From the IMG/VR virus record IMGVR_UViG_3300049215_000768, positions 1-40,318 of that record: a stretch of DNA of 40,318 nucleotides; one strand, written 5' to 3'. This document shows, in pieces, positions 13,891-22,789 of this stretch; within the stretch, counting starts at the first letter, position 1, and each line of letters opens with the position of its first letter. The stretch is from a virus. The position numbers were made by a program, and so were the translations under genes. The notes below the pieces were generated by a model, which did no database searches, was not told the origin of the DNA, and worked only from the letters and a program-made list of their open reading frames with translations.

Positions 13891-15770
13891 GTCTGGCCCT
13901 GCAGGACGCGACGGATTATCGGGCGGCCATGTTGACGGGACTCCGGCCGGATCCCGATGAATCGTTCCCCGACTGGTGCGATGAGCACATCGAACTGCCC
14001 GCGGGCTTGCATTCCGAACATGGGAAGTGGCGCACCAGCCGTACGCCCTACCTGCGCGAGATCATGGAATGTCTCAGCCCGCATCACATGGCCGAAGAAG
14101 TCGTGGTGATGAAGGGCGCCCAACTCGGGCTCACGCAAGTGGGCGTCCAGTGGATCGCCGGCTATGTCCCGGCACGCGCGCCGGGACCGGGCCTGATGGT
14201 TGAGCCGACCGTCGATCTGGCCAAGAAAGTCAGTCGGATGCGGATCAAGCCGCTGCATGAGCGGACGCCGGCATTGAAGGGGAAAATCCGCGACGCCCGG
14301 TCCCGGGATTCCGGGAATACGACGCTGATGAAAGAATATGACGGCGGTGTGCTCGTCATCACCGGGGCGAACTCCGGCGTCGGGCTTCGGTTCATGTCCG
14401 CCCGCTATTTGTTTCTCGACGAGGAGGATGCCTACCCGGCGGACGTCGACGGGGAAGGTGAACCGTCCGACCTGGCGGATAATCGGCTGAGCGCCTTTTC
14501 GCGCACCAAGAAGTTGCGCGCGTCGACGCCGCTCGAGGAGCTCACCAGTGTCATCGAACCCGCCTTCCTCGCCGGCAGCCGGGCGAAATATCTCGTGCCC
14601 TGTCCGTCCTGTCTGAAAACCCAGGAGCTGATCTGGTGGCAAATCGTCTGGCCGGGCCCGGACAAGGAGGGCCTGCTCTTTGCCGAAAAGGAACTCCCGC
14701 AGAATGCGGCCTATCGCTGCCAGTACTGTCAGGTCCTGATCCCCGAAGCGAAGAAGACCTGGATGCTCGAGCACGGTAGCTGGGTGCATGCGGATCCGAC
14801 CAATCCCATCCAGAGTTTTCATATCTCGTCGCTCTATGCCCCGTATGGCTGGAAAAAAGTCAGTTGGGGGGCACTCGCCAAGCAGTTCATCAGTGCCGCA
14901 AGAAAAGCCGAGCAGGGAGACACGCGGAAGCTCAAAACCTTTTGGAACACGAAGCTCGCGCTCACGTGGAAGGAGAAACGGCAGGAGATCAAGGCGTCGG
15001 CGTTGTCTTCGCACAGAGTCGACTATGCAGCCGACGTCCCAGCCGGCGCGATCGTGCTCACCGCCGCGGTTGACGTCCAGGACGATCGCCTCGAGGCGGA
15101 GCTCGTCGGGTGGGGTGTGGGGGAGGAATCCTGGTCGATCGATTATCAGCAGTGGATGGGCTCGCCGGCGCAACAAGAGAGCTGGCTGAAACTCGATCAA
15201 TGGCTGAAGCGGACGTGGACCCATGAATCGGGTATTGCCATGGTCATCCAGTGCGCATTGATCGATAGTGGCGGCCACCATACCCAGAAAGTCTATGACT
15301 TTGTTCGGCCGCGGCAGGGCCGCCGCATTTATGCGATCAAGGGCGCCAAAGAAGCGGGCTCGCCCCTGATTCGCCGCGGCGGCCTGATTAATCACGTGCA
15401 GCTCTACTTGGTCGGAACGATCACTGCGAAGGATCTCCTCTTCGCCGGCTTCCAGGTGGTCGACCACGGACCCGGCTATTGTCACTTCCCCATGAAACCC
15501 GCCTACGATGAGGAATACTTCGCCCAGCTCACGGGAGAGGCCAAGAAGGACAAGTACCGGAGGGGCATCTTGCTGGGGACGGAGTACGTGAAGATCCGGG
15601 CGCGGAATGAAGCGCTGGACCTTCGGGTGTACAATCGGGCCGCCCTGGCCCTATTGAATCCGAACTGGAAAAAACTGGCGGGTCCAGTGGGAACAAAGGC
15701 GGGCGGCGAGCCCTCGAATGAGAAACAGCCGTCGGCGCCGCGCCGGATTCCCAGTCCGTTCGTGGGGTAA
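13887..15770 (+). CDS. Terminase large subunit (lambda gpA family)
   Basis: 627 residues from a GTG overlapping the small-subunit stop. ATPase motifs: KGAQLGLTQ at 76-84 (the degenerate Walker A of gpA proteins) and YLFLDEED at 174-181 (Walker B). Four cysteines at 239, 242, 278 and 281 form two CxxC pairs that may bind zinc. AAVDVQDD (D396) and ALIDSGG (D460) fit the acidic residues of the nuclease domain. The enzyme cuts concatemeric DNA and pumps it into the prohead. Length matches the family. Confidence 0.95.
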   Translation: MSLALQDATDYRAAMLTGLRPDPDESFPDWCDEHIELPAGLHSEHGKWRTSRTPYLREIMECLSPHHMAEEVVVMKGAQLGLTQVGVQWIAGYVPARAPGPGLMVEPTVDLAKKVSRMRIKPLHERTPALKGKIRDARSRDSGNTTLMKEYDGGVLVITGANSGVGLRFMSARYLFLDEEDAYPADVDGEGEPSDLADNRLSAFSRTKKLRASTPLEELTSVIEPAFLAGSRAKYLVPCPSCLKTQELIWWQIVWPGPDKEGLLFAEKELPQNAAYRCQYCQVLIPEAKKTWMLEHGSWVHADPTNPIQSFHISSLYAPYGWKKVSWGALAKQFISAARKAEQGDTRKLKTFWNTKLALTWKEKRQEIKASALSSHRVDYAADVPAGAIVLTAAVDVQDDRLEAELVGWGVGEESWSIDYQQWMGSPAQQESWLKLDQWLKRTWTHESGIAMVIQCALIDSGGHHTQKVYDFVRPRQGRRIYAIKGAKEAGSPLIRRGGLINHVQLYLVGTITAKDLLFAGFQVVDHGPGYCHFPMKPAYDEEYFAQLTGEAKKDKYRRGILLGTEYVKIRARNEALDLRVYNRAALALLNPNWKKLAGPVGTKAGGEPSNEKQPSAPRRIPSPFVG

Positions 15771-15775
15771 AAACC

Positions 15776-16026
15776 ATGGCGGAACAGGATAGCATCGAAG
15801 ACCGGGACTGATCTATCTGCTGTTCAACCAGGATAGTGAAGTCGTCTATGTCGGTCAGACCGTGAATCTCCTTAGCAGGCTTGGCCAACACTGCCAAGAC
15901 AAGCAATTCGTGTCTGTTGCCTTCATTTCGTGTCCCAAAGAGGAATTAGAGGCTATGGAGCTCGCATATATCGATAAGTACAATCCGCCCCTCAACCGGA
16001 TCAGAACCCTAGGGCATGTACTCTGA
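15776..16026 (+). pseudogene. GIY-YIG nuclease, frameshifted by about one base
   Basis: From ATG at 15776 only 11 codons are read before TGA (15809-15811). In the -1 frame, from about 15805, a clear GIY-YIG domain continues to TGA at 16024: LIYLLF, VVYVGQTVNLLSRLGQH, CPKEELEAMELAYIDKYNPP. That second frame has a stop at 15790 and no good start of its own. One extra G in the GGG run at 15804-15806 would join both parts into one protein of ~83 residues. No classic slippery heptamer is present, so mutation or a base-calling error is more likely than programmed shifting. It overlaps the HTH gene by 11 bases. Confidence 0.8.
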
Positions 16027-16210
16027 CTTGAAAACGCTGCCGAAAAACAAAGAGTTTTTTCGGACGGGAGAAGCGGCCTACTATTTGGAGCTTCATCGGA
16101 ACACTGTTCGCGAATGGATTGATAAAGGCTATCTAGAATTAGCACCCAGCCCCAGCGGCAAGCTCCGTATTACCCGCGAGTCACTCGAAAAATATTTGCA
16201 CAGAACGTAA
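16016..16210 (+). CDS. Small MerR/excisionase-type HTH protein (64 aa)
   Basis: The domain is clear: FFRTGEAAYYLELHRNTVRE (HTH) followed by WIDKGYLELAPSPSGKLRIT and LEKYLHR, the wing and final helix of excisionase/HTH_17 proteins. The start overlaps the GIY-YIG remnant by 11 bases, suggesting they formed a pair. GIY-YIG homing enzymes often carry a separate DNA-binding domain; here it would be a separate protein. It may instead be a stand-alone regulator. The direct repeat at 16199-16238 overlaps its stop. Confidence 0.75.
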   Translation: MYSDLKTLPKNKEFFRTGEAAYYLELHRNTVREWIDKGYLELAPSPSGKLRITRESLEKYLHRT

Positions 16211-16238
16211 CAGTTCGTCACAGAACGTCACTGTTCAA
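16199..16238 (+). repeat. 20-bp direct tandem repeat with internal GAAC/GTTC dyads
   Basis: Two adjoining 20-bp units both start CACAGAACGT and contain GAAC-N6-GTTC dyads (16204-16217 and 16224-16237). They overlap the stop of the HTH gene and precede gpW. Two spaced dyads on the same face of DNA look like operator sites, possibly for the HTH protein itself. The rest of the gap to 16297 shows no gene. Confidence 0.6.
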
Positions 16239-16297
16239 ATCTTAAATCCTGCCGCATCCTTATCGCGACGTCTTCACTTTGGCGCGCGCGAGGATCC

Positions 16298-16507
16298 GTG
16301 GCCCCCTACACCGAGACGCAACGTGCCGCCCTGCAGGCGGCCCTGACCAGCGGCGCGATGACCGTCGAATACGACGGCAAACGCGTCACCTACCGCTCGA
16401 TCGATGAAATCAAGAAAGCGCTCGACGAGGTCAATCGCGACCTGAATAGTCAGGCGGGCACGCCGAGTCCCCGACAGTTCCGGGTGACCTCGGCGAAGGG
16501 CTTTTAA
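16298..16507 (+). CDS. Head-tail joining protein gpW-like
   Basis: 69 residues from GTG at 16298. YTETQRAALQAALTSGAMTV, then VTYRSIDEIKKALDEVNRDL and a final SAKGF match gpW, which binds the portal and closes the filled head. The length matches lambda gpW (68 residues). The upstream GAGGAT is a fair ribosome site. The stop overlaps the portal start (TAATG). Confidence 0.9.
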   Translation: MAPYTETQRAALQAALTSGAMTVEYDGKRVTYRSIDEIKKALDEVNRDLNSQAGTPSPRQFRVTSAKGF

Positions 16508-18063
16508 TGCCCACGAAAGTCAAACCGCAAAAGAAGACTGGCCGCAAGATCACCCGGCCGACGACGCGGAAAGCCACCGGAGTCGCCAAAGGTACTCGAC
16601 GTCCGGTCACGCTCCGTGGGACCGCCTATGACGCGGCCGGCAATGGCCGACGCTCCAAGACTTGGCAGGCCTCGAGTGCCGGGCCCAATGCGATTCTCGC
16701 GTTCGATGCCGACGTCCTCCGTCGTCGCTCCCGCGATCTGCTCCGGCAGAATCCCTGGGCCTTCTCTGGCGTCGAATCCTTCGTCTCGAATTGTGTGGGG
16801 ACTGGCATCAAGCCCCAGTCCCGCGCGAAGGATCTCGCACTGCGTACGCAGATCCATGAAGCCTGGTCGTACTGGGTGGATGAGGCGGATGCTGACGACG
16901 CCACTGATTTTTATGGGCTGCAGTCACTCATCTGCCGATCGCTCGTGGAAGGTGGCGAATGTTTTGTGCGCTTTCGTGAACGTCGTCCAGAGGATGGCTT
17001 CCACGTGCCGCTGCAGCTCCAGGTCCTGGAAGCGGAACATGTCCCCTCGAATTGGAATATGACCCTGCCGAACGGGAACATCGTTCGCTCGGGAATCGAG
17101 TTTGATCAGATTGGCCGGCGGGTGGCGTATTGGATGTATCGCAATCACCCCGGCGAATTCCTCTGGAATCAAACCAGCCCATTCGGTCTCGTGAACGTGC
17201 CTGTGCCAGTCCCGGCCGAAAATGTGCTGCACATTTATCGCCCGCTTCGCCCTGGGCAAATTCGTGGGGAGCCGTGGATGGCTCGCGTCCTCATCCGATT
17301 GCACGAACTTGACAAGTATGACGATGCAGTCTTGGTGAAGCAGCAGACGGCCGCGCTGTTCGCGGGCTTCATCACCTCACCGGCCGCGGATCTTGGAGGC
17401 GTCCTTGGCGCGGCCGATACCGACGAGAATGGTCTGGCGGTAGCCGGCCTGGAGCCTGGCATTCTGCAGGCCCTACTACCTGGCCAAGAAATTACCTTTG
17501 CCACTCCTCCGCTCATCAACGGCGAGCAAGATTTTATTAATCATCAACTCCGTGGATCAGCCGCCGGCATGAATGTCCCGGTCGCCAACATGACGGGGGA
17601 CCTCAGCGGGGTGAACTATTCGAGCATTCGCGCCGGCATCGTCGAATTCCGACGACGATGCGAAATGTTCATCGACAACATTCTGGTCTACAAGCTGAAC
17701 CGCCAGATCTGGGAGCGCTGGCTCATGTTGGGTGTGCTCGCCGGCGTCATTGATCCACGCCCCTTCCTCGAGGATCGACGCGCATCCAGCCGGGCGATCT
17801 GGATCGGCCAGGGCTGGCAATGGGTCGATCCGCTGAAGGAAGTGGAGGCCTCGCTGATTGCCATGCGCGCCGGCCTCAAGAGCCGGTCGCAAGTGATTGC
17901 CGAACTCGGGGAGGACGCCGAACTCGTCGACGAAACGATTGCGGCGGATAACGCCCGGGCCGATCGGCTGAACCTGGTCTTCGATTCCGATCCGCGCAAG
18001 GGCGCCAAGGATCCGACCTCGACGGTCAGCCGACGTCCGGTGACGGCACCGGAGAAAGAATAA
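16507..18063 (+). CDS. Portal protein (lambda gpB family)
   Basis: 518 residues, usual length for the family. A basic N-terminal tail is followed by RRRSRDLLRQNPWAFSGVES, GTGIKPQSRA, GGECFVRF, LQVLEAEHV, VLHIYRPLRPGQIRGEPWMA and DLSGVNYSSIRAGI, all standard lambda-type portal blocks. The dodecamer forms the DNA gate at the head vertex and binds terminase, then gpW and the tail. It is followed after 10 bases by the protease gene. Confidence 0.95.
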   Translation: MPTKVKPQKKTGRKITRPTTRKATGVAKGTRRPVTLRGTAYDAAGNGRRSKTWQASSAGPNAILAFDADVLRRRSRDLLRQNPWAFSGVESFVSNCVGTGIKPQSRAKDLALRTQIHEAWSYWVDEADADDATDFYGLQSLICRSLVEGGECFVRFRERRPEDGFHVPLQLQVLEAEHVPSNWNMTLPNGNIVRSGIEFDQIGRRVAYWMYRNHPGEFLWNQTSPFGLVNVPVPVPAENVLHIYRPLRPGQIRGEPWMARVLIRLHELDKYDDAVLVKQQTAALFAGFITSPAADLGGVLGAADTDENGLAVAGLEPGILQALLPGQEITFATPPLINGEQDFINHQLRGSAAGMNVPVANMTGDLSGVNYSSIRAGIVEFRRRCEMFIDNILVYKLNRQIWERWLMLGVLAGVIDPRPFLEDRRASSRAIWIGQGWQWVDPLKEVEASLIAMRAGLKSRSQVIAELGEDAELVDETIAADNARADRLNLVFDSDPRKGAKDPTSTVSRRPVTAPEKE

Positions 18064-18073
18064 AGGAGCCACC

Positions 18074-19354
18074 ATGTCTAAGACGCCAGCTAAGGAGCCG
18101 ACCGACCAGGATGGCACCCACGGCCTTGCGCAGCCGGATCCGGATGCCGCGCCTGCTTCCACTCCGGTGGAAACGGATAAACCGACCGAGGTGACGCCGC
18201 CGGCGACAGCGGTGGCCCGCGTGGGTCGGACGGCCTGTCTCCCACATCTGGCCGCCAGAATCTTTGGCGTACCGCTGGCGGTAATGCCGGCCAAGTTGCA
18301 AACGATGTTGACGATCGTCGGGCCGCGGTTTCTCGGACTGGATATGGGACCTGTGGACTCTGCGACGTCCTCTCACGACAAGCCTCCATCCATCGATGGG
18401 ATTGCGATCATCCCCGTCGTCGGCACGCTCGTGAAGCGCGCCATGCCGGGAGATTCCACCAGCGATCTGACGTATGACGAGATCCAGGCGAGTTTTCTTA
18501 GCTCGCTGAACGACCCGTCGATCAGCGCCATTATTTTGGATATCGACAGTCCTGGCGGTGAGGTCAATGGAATGCTCGATCTGGCGGACGCCATCTTTCA
18601 AGCCCGTGGGACGAAGCCAATTGTGGCCGTAGCTAATGAGCTCGCGGCGTCGGCCGCCTACGCTATCGCCAGTGCGGCTGACAGCGTCCTTATTCCGCGC
18701 ACCGGCATGGTCGGATCTGTGGGCGTTCTCGCGGTCCATATGGACATGTCGGGGTTCGATGCGAAGGAAGGCTTCAAGTTCACGACAATCGCGGCGGGGG
18801 CGCGAAAGACTGACGGCGATCCACACGCCCCGCTCTCGCCCGACGCTCAGGCCGTGATCAAAGCAGAGGTGGATCGCATCTATAGCCTATTCACCGAAAC
18901 GGTGGCCCGCAATCGAAAGATGAGCGTAGACGCGGTTCGAAAGACCGAGGCTGGCCTCTTTAGTGGCGAGCAAGCCGTGGCGGTGGGGTTCGCCGATGAT
19001 ATCGGCACGATCAGCAGCGCTCTGACGGGACTGCTCCGGGAGCGGGCCCAAGCGGTGCGTGCGACGCAGGATCGCCAGGATATCCAGGCGGTCGTGAAAG
19101 GTGTCCAAGACCGGTTTATCCAGATCGCCAAGCTCTGTCAGTTGGCGGGACATCCCGACTCGATAGTGCGCTTTCTCGAACAGGGTTTCACGACCGAGCA
19201 GGCGGGCGCGGAGCTCCTGCGGTTGCGGACGCAAAAAGAAGAGCAGGTCATCACATCACACATTCTACCGACGACCACAGCGACGCGGCGACCGGCCTTT
19301 GATACGGCTGCCGTCTATGGGCGCCTGCGTGGCGCATCACAGAGGAGGATTTAG
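18074..19354 (+). CDS. S49 head protease (gpC-like) with scaffold-like C-terminus
   Basis: 426 residues; AAAGGAG lies 7-8 bases before the ATG. The S49/SppA-type domain spans about 105-300: DIDSPGGEV at 157-165, Ser193 in ELAASAAYAIASAAD as nucleophile and Lys245 in GARKTDGDPH as base. The C-terminal ~110 residues are helical and charged. In lambda the scaffold Nu3 is made from an in-frame start inside gpC; no strong internal ATG is visible here, so scaffold may come from cleavage or a GTG start. Residues 1-60 form an extra Pro/Thr-rich arm. Confidence 0.92.
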   Translation: MSKTPAKEPTDQDGTHGLAQPDPDAAPASTPVETDKPTEVTPPATAVARVGRTACLPHLAARIFGVPLAVMPAKLQTMLTIVGPRFLGLDMGPVDSATSSHDKPPSIDGIAIIPVVGTLVKRAMPGDSTSDLTYDEIQASFLSSLNDPSISAIILDIDSPGGEVNGMLDLADAIFQARGTKPIVAVANELAASAAYAIASAADSVLIPRTGMVGSVGVLAVHMDMSGFDAKEGFKFTTIAAGARKTDGDPHAPLSPDAQAVIKAEVDRIYSLFTETVARNRKMSVDAVRKTEAGLFSGEQAVAVGFADDIGTISSALTGLLRERAQAVRATQDRQDIQAVVKGVQDRFIQIAKLCQLAGHPDSIVRFLEQGFTTEQAGAELLRLRTQKEEQVITSHILPTTTATRRPAFDTAAVYGRLRGASQRRI

Positions 19355-19356
19355 TC

Positions 19357-20298
19357 ATGAGCCTGACCGAAGGACAACATCCCGGTGAATTTCTCGTGTC
19401 TGAAGCCGAGGGCGGACGGTCGCGCGGAAAGTTGACCCTGCTCTCCGGGCAGAATCTATCGGCCGGCGCCGTCCTGGGACGGGTCAAGCTCGGGATCGGC
19501 CGCGCCTCCATTCCGACCGTCGTCGGGACCGGCAACGGCACGATCAGTGGCGTCTTCGCCGGTCCGGAGATCGAGAAGGGGAATTATGTGCTGACGTGCA
19601 TTACCGCGGCGGCCAATGCCGGGACCTTCTCCGTGACCACGCCGAGTGGAAAAGCGCTCCCGAATGCGACGGTGGCCGTGGCCTATACCTCTCGACATAT
19701 CAACTTCACCCTCAATGACGGCTCGTCGGATTATGTCGTCGGTGACGTATTCACCATTGTCGTCGATACCACGGCGCCGACCGTGATCGGCGGCACTGGC
19801 ACCGGCGTGATGACGGCGCTGTCCCTGGGTCCAGATGCCAAGCCAGGTCGCTATCAGGTCATCAACCGCGTGGTCGTGGCCGACGGCGGAGACTTCGAAG
19901 TGATTGGACCGGACGGGAATTCCGTTGGGCGGTTTAAGTGGTCCGCCACGTCCTCGACCGCTTCGTTCACGAGCCGTCAGGTGAATTTCACCTTGTCGGA
20001 TGCGACCGACTACATCGCCAACAACTATTTTGACATTGCGGTGTTCAACGAGCTCAGCGGCGGAAAGGCCGTAGCCTGGGATCCCACGACGTTTGACGGG
20101 CGGCATCGCGTGGCCGGAATTCTGTGGGACAACGTGGACGCGAGCGCCGGCGACAAGGTGGCCGCGATTCTCGCCCGACACGCCGAAGTCGCCAAGGGCC
20201 AACTCCAATTTGCGGCGGCCATCACGACCTCGCAGATGGAAAGCGCGTACGCCGAAATGGAGAAGCTGCTGGGTATCATTGCGCGGGATTCTGTCTAG
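19357..20298 (+). CDS. Head decoration protein (gpD-like) with two inserted repeat domains
   Basis: 313 residues, far longer than lambda gpD (~110). The gpD core is split: EFLVSEAEGGRSRGKLTLLS at 11-30 and the end VAGILWDNVDASAGDKVAAI plus the LLGIIARD tail. Between them lie two homologous ~80-residue modules (57-136 and 146-229): each has GTG.G, GP...G.Y, an F.V..P.G segment and TSR..NFTL.D..DY. They are probably beta-rich domains displayed on the capsid surface. AGAGGAGG precedes the ATG. The core stabilises the expanded head at three-fold axes. Confidence 0.88.
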   Translation: MSLTEGQHPGEFLVSEAEGGRSRGKLTLLSGQNLSAGAVLGRVKLGIGRASIPTVVGTGNGTISGVFAGPEIEKGNYVLTCITAAANAGTFSVTTPSGKALPNATVAVAYTSRHINFTLNDGSSDYVVGDVFTIVVDTTAPTVIGGTGTGVMTALSLGPDAKPGRYQVINRVVVADGGDFEVIGPDGNSVGRFKWSATSSTASFTSRQVNFTLSDATDYIANNYFDIAVFNELSGGKAVAWDPTTFDGRHRVAGILWDNVDASAGDKVAAILARHAEVAKGQLQFAAAITTSQMESAYAEMEKLLGIIARDSV

Positions 20299-20371
20299 GA
20301 AGCGATCTGGATCTGCTCGCGCCGGCCGAAGGCGGTGCACATGCTGACCTCAACAACAAGGAGACGATGAC

Positions 20372-21394
20372 ATGGACAATATCCTGGACATCTTCAAACA
20401 AGATGCCTTCGGCATGGTGACGCTCACCGACTACGTCAATAAGCAACCATTCGTTCCTGGGCGCATTGGCGAACTCGGGATCTTCGAACCTATGGGCATC
20501 ACGACGCTGCAGGCGTCGATCGAGGAATATGGCGGCAAGCTCTCGCTGCTGGCGACGGCGCCACGAAGCGGGCCTGCGACGAAGTACACCCCATCGAAGC
20601 GGAAGATGCGGACCTTTGCCGTGCCGCACATTCCGTTCGATACCCATATCTCGGCGGATGAGATTCAGAACGTCCGGGCATTCGGAACGAATGACCAGCT
20701 GCAGGGCATTCAGGACGTGACCAACCAGCGGCTCATGGAAATGGTACGCATGCACGATGCCACGCTGGAGTTTCACCGGATTGGGGCGATCAAGGGCACG
20801 ATCCTGGATGCCGACGGGACGACCACAATCTATAACCTATTCACCGAATTTGCCGTGAGCCAGGCCTCCGAGGTCGACTTTGACCTGGACAACTCGAGTC
20901 CCGCGAGCGGGGCGGTCATGCTCAAGTGTAATTCGGTCCTCCGGACGATGGAAGATGCGCTTGAGCTGGGAGCCATGCAGCTCAATGAGGTCTTCGCGCT
21001 CTGCGGGTCAACGTTTTTCGATCAGCTTGTCGCGCATAAAGAAGTGCGAGAAACCTTCCTATATCAGCAGGGTGAGCGATTGCGACAGCGGACGGCGCGC
21101 CGGTCGGTCTTCTACGGCGGGATTCAATTTGAAGAATACCGCGGCACGGTGGGCTCGACGACCTTCGTCGATCCGCTGAAGGCCCACTTCTTTCCACTCG
21201 GGATCCCGGGGTTGTTCAAAACCTACTATGCGCCGGCGAATTGGATGGAGGCGGTCAATACGGTCGGACTGCCGCGGTACGCCAAAGTAGTCCTCGAGGA
21301 TCCGGCGGCGCGCTACGCGTCGGTCATGACCCAGCAGAATCCGCTGAACATCTGCACGCGGCCGAAGGTGCTCATTCAGGGGAAGAATACCTGA
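20372..21394 (+). CDS. Major capsid protein (lambda gpE family)
   Basis: 340 residues, the normal length for gpE (341 in lambda). Markers are MDNILDIFKQDAFGMVTLTD, YVNKQPFVPGRIGELGIF, MRTFAVPHIPFDTHISADEI, RMHDATLEFHRIGAIKGTIL and, near the end, AKVVLEDPAARYASVMTQQN. It forms the HK97-fold head shell and binds the gpD-like protein encoded just upstream. AAGGAGACG precedes the ATG. The 73-bp gap before it (20299-20371) holds no recognisable gene. Confidence 0.95.
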   Translation: MDNILDIFKQDAFGMVTLTDYVNKQPFVPGRIGELGIFEPMGITTLQASIEEYGGKLSLLATAPRSGPATKYTPSKRKMRTFAVPHIPFDTHISADEIQNVRAFGTNDQLQGIQDVTNQRLMEMVRMHDATLEFHRIGAIKGTILDADGTTTIYNLFTEFAVSQASEVDFDLDNSSPASGAVMLKCNSVLRTMEDALELGAMQLNEVFALCGSTFFDQLVAHKEVRETFLYQQGERLRQRTARRSVFYGGIQFEEYRGTVGSTTFVDPLKAHFFPLGIPGLFKTYYAPANWMEAVNTVGLPRYAKVVLEDPAARYASVMTQQNPLNICTRPKVLIQGKNT

Positions 21395-21396
21395 CG

Positions 21397-21738
21397 ATGG
21401 AGACGGTCTTTGCCGCGGCCCGCGACGTGCTGTTTGTCGATCTCAACCTGACGGAAGAGATCGTCTATACGGCGCAAGGCCGGGAGCCCAAAACGTTGCG
21501 GGCCAGGGTGGAGCGTCCGAAGCGTCAAGCGGATGGGGCAAATCCGATCCCACGCTTGATCAACGTCGTGGTGCTCTCGGTGGCGAATTCCTCGTCAATT
21601 GGAGTGACCGAGGTGAACGAAGGACACGACATTGTCAGCCTGAAATTGCGCCTTGGCGATTGTGACGCGACGGACCTTCGGATTGCTCGGGTGCTCGGAC
21701 ATAACGAAATGGAGTGGAAGCTCGAGGCGGAGGCGTAA
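21397..21738 (+). CDS. Putative head-tail joining protein (gpFII position)
   Basis: 113 residues from the ATG at 21397, two bases after the capsid stop. Position after the capsid gene, size (lambda gpFII is 117) and mostly beta character (AREGREP, LRLGDCDATDLRI, HNEMEWKLEAE) suggest the gpFII-like connector that forms the tail-binding end of the head. No strong sequence motif confirms it, so the call rests on gene order. The stop overlaps the next start. Confidence 0.55.
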   Translation: METVFAAARDVLFVDLNLTEEIVYTAQGREPKTLRARVERPKRQADGANPIPRLINVVVLSVANSSSIGVTEVNEGHDIVSLKLRLGDCDATDLRIARVLGHNEMEWKLEAEA

Positions 21739-22292
21739 TGAACGACGGGGCCACAGTCGTCATCTATAACCTCGAGGAATTCCAGCAGGCGCTGACCGAT
21801 GCGCCCAAGGAAGTGTTCACGTTCGTCAAGCAGGAGATGGGCCGTGGCGTGAATCGCTTTCGCAAGACCTTCATCCGCGAGCGCTTGCGCGGGAGACCCG
21901 GCATTCTCTGGACGAATACAAAACAGGTCGGGGGCAATGTGAAGACGTCGCTGACCGGGACAGACCTGGCCGACCTCACCGCCAAGGTCAAGCTGTCGCG
22001 CTTTCTGCAGGTCCATGAACTCGGAGCGACGATTACGCCCAAGAAGGGGCCCTATCTTTTTCTCCGTAAGACGGCAGGCAACCGGTTCCAAGGCAATCCG
22101 GGAAAGATTTTCGCCAAGGTCAAATCCGTCACGATTCCGGCCCGGCTCGGCTTTGTCACGCTGTGGGATCGAGAGAAAGGTGCGATCGTCACCAAGGTGG
22201 CGGCCGCCATTGATCGCGGCTTCCAAGTGGCGATGGAGCGGCGGGTGAAGGCCGTGAGCCGGGCCCTCCTTGCCGGCATCGAGGCGCTATGA
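21738..22292 (+). CDS. Tail completion protein (gpZ / HK97 gp10-like)
   Basis: 184 residues from the ATG overlapping the previous stop (TAATG). The segment LQVHELGATITPKKGPYLFL is typical of the gpZ and HK97 gp10 families, which finish the tail end that meets the head. The N-terminal helix (EEFQQALTDAPKEVFTFVKQ) and C-terminal helix (RRVKAVSRALLAGIEAL) also fit. It lies directly before the tail-terminator gene as in lambda. Confidence 0.8.
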   Translation: MNDGATVVIYNLEEFQQALTDAPKEVFTFVKQEMGRGVNRFRKTFIRERLRGRPGILWTNTKQVGGNVKTSLTGTDLADLTAKVKLSRFLQVHELGATITPKKGPYLFLRKTAGNRFQGNPGKIFAKVKSVTIPARLGFVTLWDREKGAIVTKVAAAIDRGFQVAMERRVKAVSRALLAGIEAL

Positions 22293-22777
22293 CAGACGCG
22301 GCCTTGCCCATTCGCGAGCAGATTATGCAGGCCGTCCAGGCTACGCTGACCGGCATTACCAAAGGCAATGGCTATCGGTTCACGATCAAGTCCGTGCAGC
22401 GAACGCGGAGTACGGGGCAGACCAAGTTGGAGACGCCCCTGATTCTGATCCAGGAGGGGTTGGATACACCGGCCGAAGGGCCATTAGCCGGGTCGAGCTC
22501 GGCCACCACGCGACACCTGGAAATTACGTTAGGCGTCCAGATCGCCCAGGACGCGGAGGGGGATGCGCGGGAAGGGGACACGGTGTGCAATCTCCTGCGC
22601 GCGGATATTCAAAAGGCCATGGCGGCCGATTCGAGCTTTGGCGAGCTGGCCCTCGATAGCCGGGAAACCGGGGCGCGGGAAATTGTGTTTACCGAAGAAC
22701 GCGCGGATCTCATGTTCGAACTGGACTATGACATTCATTATCGCCACCTCCGCACTGATCCGTCAGTGGCGGTGTAA
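22289..22777 (+). CDS. Tail terminator (gpU-like)
   Basis: 162 residues, ATGA overlap with the gene before. LPIREQIMQAVQATLTGI at the N-terminus, then TRHLEITLGVQIAQ and DTVCNLLRADIQKAM, followed by the C-terminal ELDYDIHYRHLRTDP strand, match the gpU-type minor tail protein that stops tail-tube growth. Position before the tube gene agrees. Sequence similarity in this family is low, so gene order carries part of the call. Confidence 0.75.
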   Translation: MTDAALPIREQIMQAVQATLTGITKGNGYRFTIKSVQRTRSTGQTKLETPLILIQEGLDTPAEGPLAGSSSATTRHLEITLGVQIAQDAEGDAREGDTVCNLLRADIQKAMAADSSFGELALDSRETGAREIVFTEERADLMFELDYDIHYRHLRTDPSVAV

Positions 22778-22789
22778 GGAGACCTAACC

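Noticed and set aside
13497-15485. 662-codon open frame on the minus strand opposite the terminase genes
   Set aside because: Long antisense frames are expected in GC-rich coding DNA. The plus strand encodes clear terminase motifs, and this frame lacks a ribosome site or recognisable domain.
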